A stretch of 64,000 nucleotides of DNA from the NCBI RefSeq assembly GCF_001659605.2, contig NC_035173.2:10063065-10127064 (forward strand), read 5' to 3'. The notes below the pieces were generated by a model. That model saw nothing but the letters and a program-made list of their open reading frames with translations, was not told where the DNA came from and searched no databases. Source of the DNA: Manihot esculenta (lineage: Eukaryota; Streptophyta; Magnoliopsida; Malpighiales; Euphorbiaceae). Position 1 is the stretch's first letter, and each line of letters starts with the position of its first letter. Of this stretch, positions 57,361-64,000 are shown piece after piece. The position numbers and the translations under genes are program-made.

Positions 57361-58348
57361 ACTTTATAAAGGAAGGTTATCAAGTGGCCATGGATTTACA
57401 CCTTGTTAATCAAGAAATGGAGGACTTTCCATGGGATAAATTATGGAAGGTAAAAGTCTCAAGTAAAGTTTTAATTTTGGTATGACGTGTTGTGAAATGT
57501 ATCTTGCCTTGTAGAGCTATTCTTCAATGGCGCCACATTTCGGTGGATGAGTTTTGTCCGGTTTGTGGTTACTTGTCGAGACGATTATGCATATTTTATA
57601 TTCATGTCCCTTTGCCCAATCTATGTGGTTGTTGTCTTCCTTAGGCTGGGCTCCAATTGCCAATTTGAATTCTTGGATTGCTATGTTGTTGATGTTGGGT
57701 AGTAAATAGCAATAGGTGGAGCTCTTTATGGTGCTTTGGAGTTTGTGAACCAGTCGAAATGAACTTGTATGGCATTCTAGAACTCAGTTGCCATTTTCGA
57801 TTGTTAGTAGAGCTTAGTCTGTGCATTCGGAGTGGTCGAAAGCTCACTGGTTGGTGCCATATAAGGAGCAGCGTACAGCTGGTTGTATTCATTGGAAAGC
57901 TCCATTACCAGGTCAATATACATGTAACATTGATATGGCTGTTTTGGCTAATGGTTCGTATAGTTTGGGAATGATAATTCAGGACAGCCAAGAAATGTGT
58001 TGTACTGGTTGTCTAACTTAGCCTCGTTTCTATGATCCTCAGCTAAGAGAGACTTTAGACTTTTGGAAAGTTTTAAGCTGGATTAAGACATTTTCTTTCT
58101 TTTTCATTCACATGGAAACAGACTGTTTAGTGATGGTTCAAGTTTTGAAAGCAGAGGTTTTGTTTGATTTTTCATATTGTTCATTTCTTATTTTTAATTG
58201 TAAGGCTCTATTGAATGAATTGCAGTATGTTTCTTATGAATTTATTAGAAAACCAGCGAATGTAGTTGCTCACATTATTGCAAGGGCAGTTAATTCTATA
58301 CTTGATTTTGAATGGATATACCCTCTTATTTCTTGTATGATATTCTAA
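57361..58348 (+). pseudogene. LINE ORF2 3' end: zf-RVT-like region and RNase H remnant
   Basis: Continues with EGYQVAMD, LWKVKVSSKVLILVW and VDEFCPVCGYLSRR (zf-RVT-like, PF13966), then an RNase H-like domain (RVT_3, PF13456): WKAPLPGQYTCNIDMAVL, IIQDSQEMC, METDCLVMVQVL and ELQYVSYEFIRKPANVVAHIIAR. Several stops are present. The RNase H frame ends at 58348; no clear poly(A) tail follows. Confidence 0.8.
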
Positions 58349-59278
58349 CATTTTATTTGAATAATATACACTAAAACACTCTTTTAATTAAATAAATAAA
58401 TAAATACTTTTAATTTTTTAAACAATCAAATAAAAATATCAATCAAATATATACAATTTTAACAACTTTTAAAATTCAAAATTTTCTAATTTAATTATTC
58501 AACCAAACAATACCTATAAATGAATCTGACTTTAAAATAGCTTCCCCACATGTTTTCAATGAAATGATAATTGGGCCCACTTGGAATCAAAGACATTATT
58601 TATTTTTTGTTATTTTCCATATGAAATCAAACGATAAGATCTTTTCTCATCTCTTTGCGTCTATTGACGTTCACATCTCCCTATCGCAACCTCTTAGTCC
58701 TTTTCCAATAATATTGCATTATTAAGTTGAACTTTAATTAAAGAGGACAAAATATAGCATCAGCGTTGATATTCTTGCTGGAGTTATCATTACAAAAAAT
58801 AATTGTTTAATTATTTGTAATGACATTTAAGTTTCTATGAGTTGGGAATTTGAATTAAATTTATTAATATTTTTATTTTAAATCACAGCTAAATAAATTT
58901 ATAGAGTTTTAATTAACATTCAAAATGATCGAAAGACTAAAAAGTAGAGAATAAAAAAATAGGATTACATAATAAATTTTTAAAAATAGGAGAGTTATTT
59001 AGTTAATTTCATTTAAATAGAAGGGCTAAATAATACTTTTTTTTAATTGCATTTTTAAAAGGATGTTATGAAATTAATGAAAATAGATAAATTTTAAATT
59101 TGAATCCCCATTTGTACCTACTTTAAAATCCAAAATATATTTATTAACGAAGATCTGAAGACTGCAGGCTTTTGTTAGACAAAAACCAGACAATAAAAAG
59201 GGTGAGATTGAGAAAGAATCATTCTTTGCTTGAGCTTGGAGGACTGTTGTTGCTCTTTAATCCTCTTGTGGGTGGATC
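58349..59278. other. AT-rich spacer upstream of the GLR gene
   Basis: No gene seen. A short AAAT tandem run lies near 58390-58410. Promoter-like sequence for the GLR gene would lie at the right end; AATAAAAAGG near 59192 is a weak TATA candidate. The closest recognisable transposon sequence ends about 0.93 kb before the first in-frame ATG. Confidence 0.5.
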
Positions 59279-59786
59279 ATGGATGTAAGGTAGCTGTTTG
59301 TGTTATGTTCTCAAAGCTTATAAATATTACGGACTCTCAACTGTGCAACACTTAATTCTCATGTTTGGGCGCTATCAAGGCAAGCTTCCTTCTCTTCTAT
59401 ACTCCAGCAACTGCATAACTTTCTTGTTTTTCTTGCTTTCGCCATCTATACAGTTCCTTTTTTCCATTTATTTAATAGTTGCATGTGGGTTTCCTTTATG
59501 TACTTGAATAATCGCTTTCCGACCTACTATTATAGTCTAATCTCTTGTTCCCATTAGTGGGTTATCATTATTCAATCATTTTTTTTAAAATTATATAATA
59601 TTACTTCTCTTTTTGGTTCTATTCTCATTTCTCTTGTGATAATGATGGTAGAGTTTTAGTTGGTATAGCCTAGATTATATAGATTTCTTGTTCATATATG
59701 GTACGGATAAAGTTTTTGTTTTTGAATTACTTACAGGTGCTTGTACTGCTTTCGAGTTAATTGCTTGATTTCAAGCTTTTCTGCTC

Positions 59787-59802
<16 letters not shown>
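59279..59802 (+). other. Possible first coding exon and 5' intron of the GLR gene
   Basis: ATGGAT at 59279-59284 is followed at once by a donor-like GTAAGG. A strong acceptor-like TATTTTGCAG ends at 59802. Joining them keeps the frame of the downstream signal peptide. Alternatively the region is 5' UTR with an intron and translation begins at 59829. The intervening sequence is T-rich, as plant introns are. Confidence 0.45.

Positions 59803-64000
<4,198 letters not shown>

Larger units (their letters stand above)
33490..58348 (+). mobile_element. L1-type LINE split by five later insertions
   Basis: Successive plus-strand fragments encode an ordered plant L1: ORF1 (DUF4283-like and CCHC-like), APE endonuclease, reverse transcriptase, zf-RVT-like region and RNase H. 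Cuts are at 33859-34333 (MITE), 35369-37682 (solo LTR G), 38714-47081 (element E), 48064-54722 (element F) and 55228-57360 (solo LTR H). Each insert has an exact target duplication and the next LINE domain resumes directly after it. Net LINE length is about 4.9 kb. Both ends are approximate: no clear poly(A) tail or target duplication was found. Scattered stops show the LINE is dead. Confidence 0.88.

Overview
The window is gene-poor plant nuclear DNA. It holds large LTR retrotransposons nested inside each other, an L1-type LINE cut into pieces by later insertions, and one host gene at the right edge: a clade III glutamate receptor-like (GLR) ion channel gene with plant-type introns. Primer-binding sites complementary to plant initiator tRNA-Met and tRNA-Asp, chromovirus and Athila polyproteins, and the GLR gene point to a eudicot. 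A Malpighiales species such as cassava or rubber tree is a guess, not shown by the sequence.

Positions 1-29976 are one nest of Ty3/Gypsy chromoviruses (Tekay/Del-like, LTRs of about 2.1-2.3 kb). The outer, oldest element is B: its 5' LTR pieces are 9034-9596 and 11796-12644, its body is 12645-13580 plus 23541-27785, and its 3' LTR is 27786-29976. Three relatives landed in it. Element A (1-9033, left LTR cut by the window edge) sits in B's 5' LTR and has an uninterrupted 1631-residue Gag-Pol. Solo LTR C (9597-11795, target duplication ATAAT) is in the same LTR. Element D (13581-23540, target duplication ATGGG) is in B's gag. B's intact 3' LTR gives the unoccupied site for A and C. B and D are dead copies, stopped mostly by C-to-T or G-to-A nonsense changes.

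Positions 29977-33490 hold AT-rich sequence, a possible Copia LTR remnant and a decayed minus-strand retroelement gag-like region. Positions 33490-58348 are one LINE of about 4.9 kb net, interrupted by a 475-bp hAT-like MITE, minus-strand solo LTR G, Athila element E, minus-strand Athila derivative F and solo LTR H. Each insertion has an exact target duplication, and the LINE resumes after each one. E has Gag, protease, RT and RNase H but no integrase. F keeps only part of Gag and the protease. Both must have moved using proteins supplied elsewhere.

Positions 58349-59278 are AT-rich spacer. The 5' part of the GLR gene runs from about 59279 to the window end: amino-terminal ligand domain, first half of the glutamate-binding domain and first membrane helix.

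The most unusual signals lie in the chromovirus LTRs. All copies with enough sequence keep, in the same order, a splice-donor-like site, a 59-90 bp mini-exon-like block bounded by acceptor and donor consensus, and a second acceptor. Another acceptor-like site lies just before the gag ATG in A, B and D. Dense arrays of the palindrome TTCGGCCGCCGAA (containing a GCCGCC core like that of ERF GCC-boxes) flank the TATA box and fill the first predicted intron. A family-specific tandem hairpin cassette fills the second. Element F carries a separate palindromic motif shared by its LTRs and its coding region.
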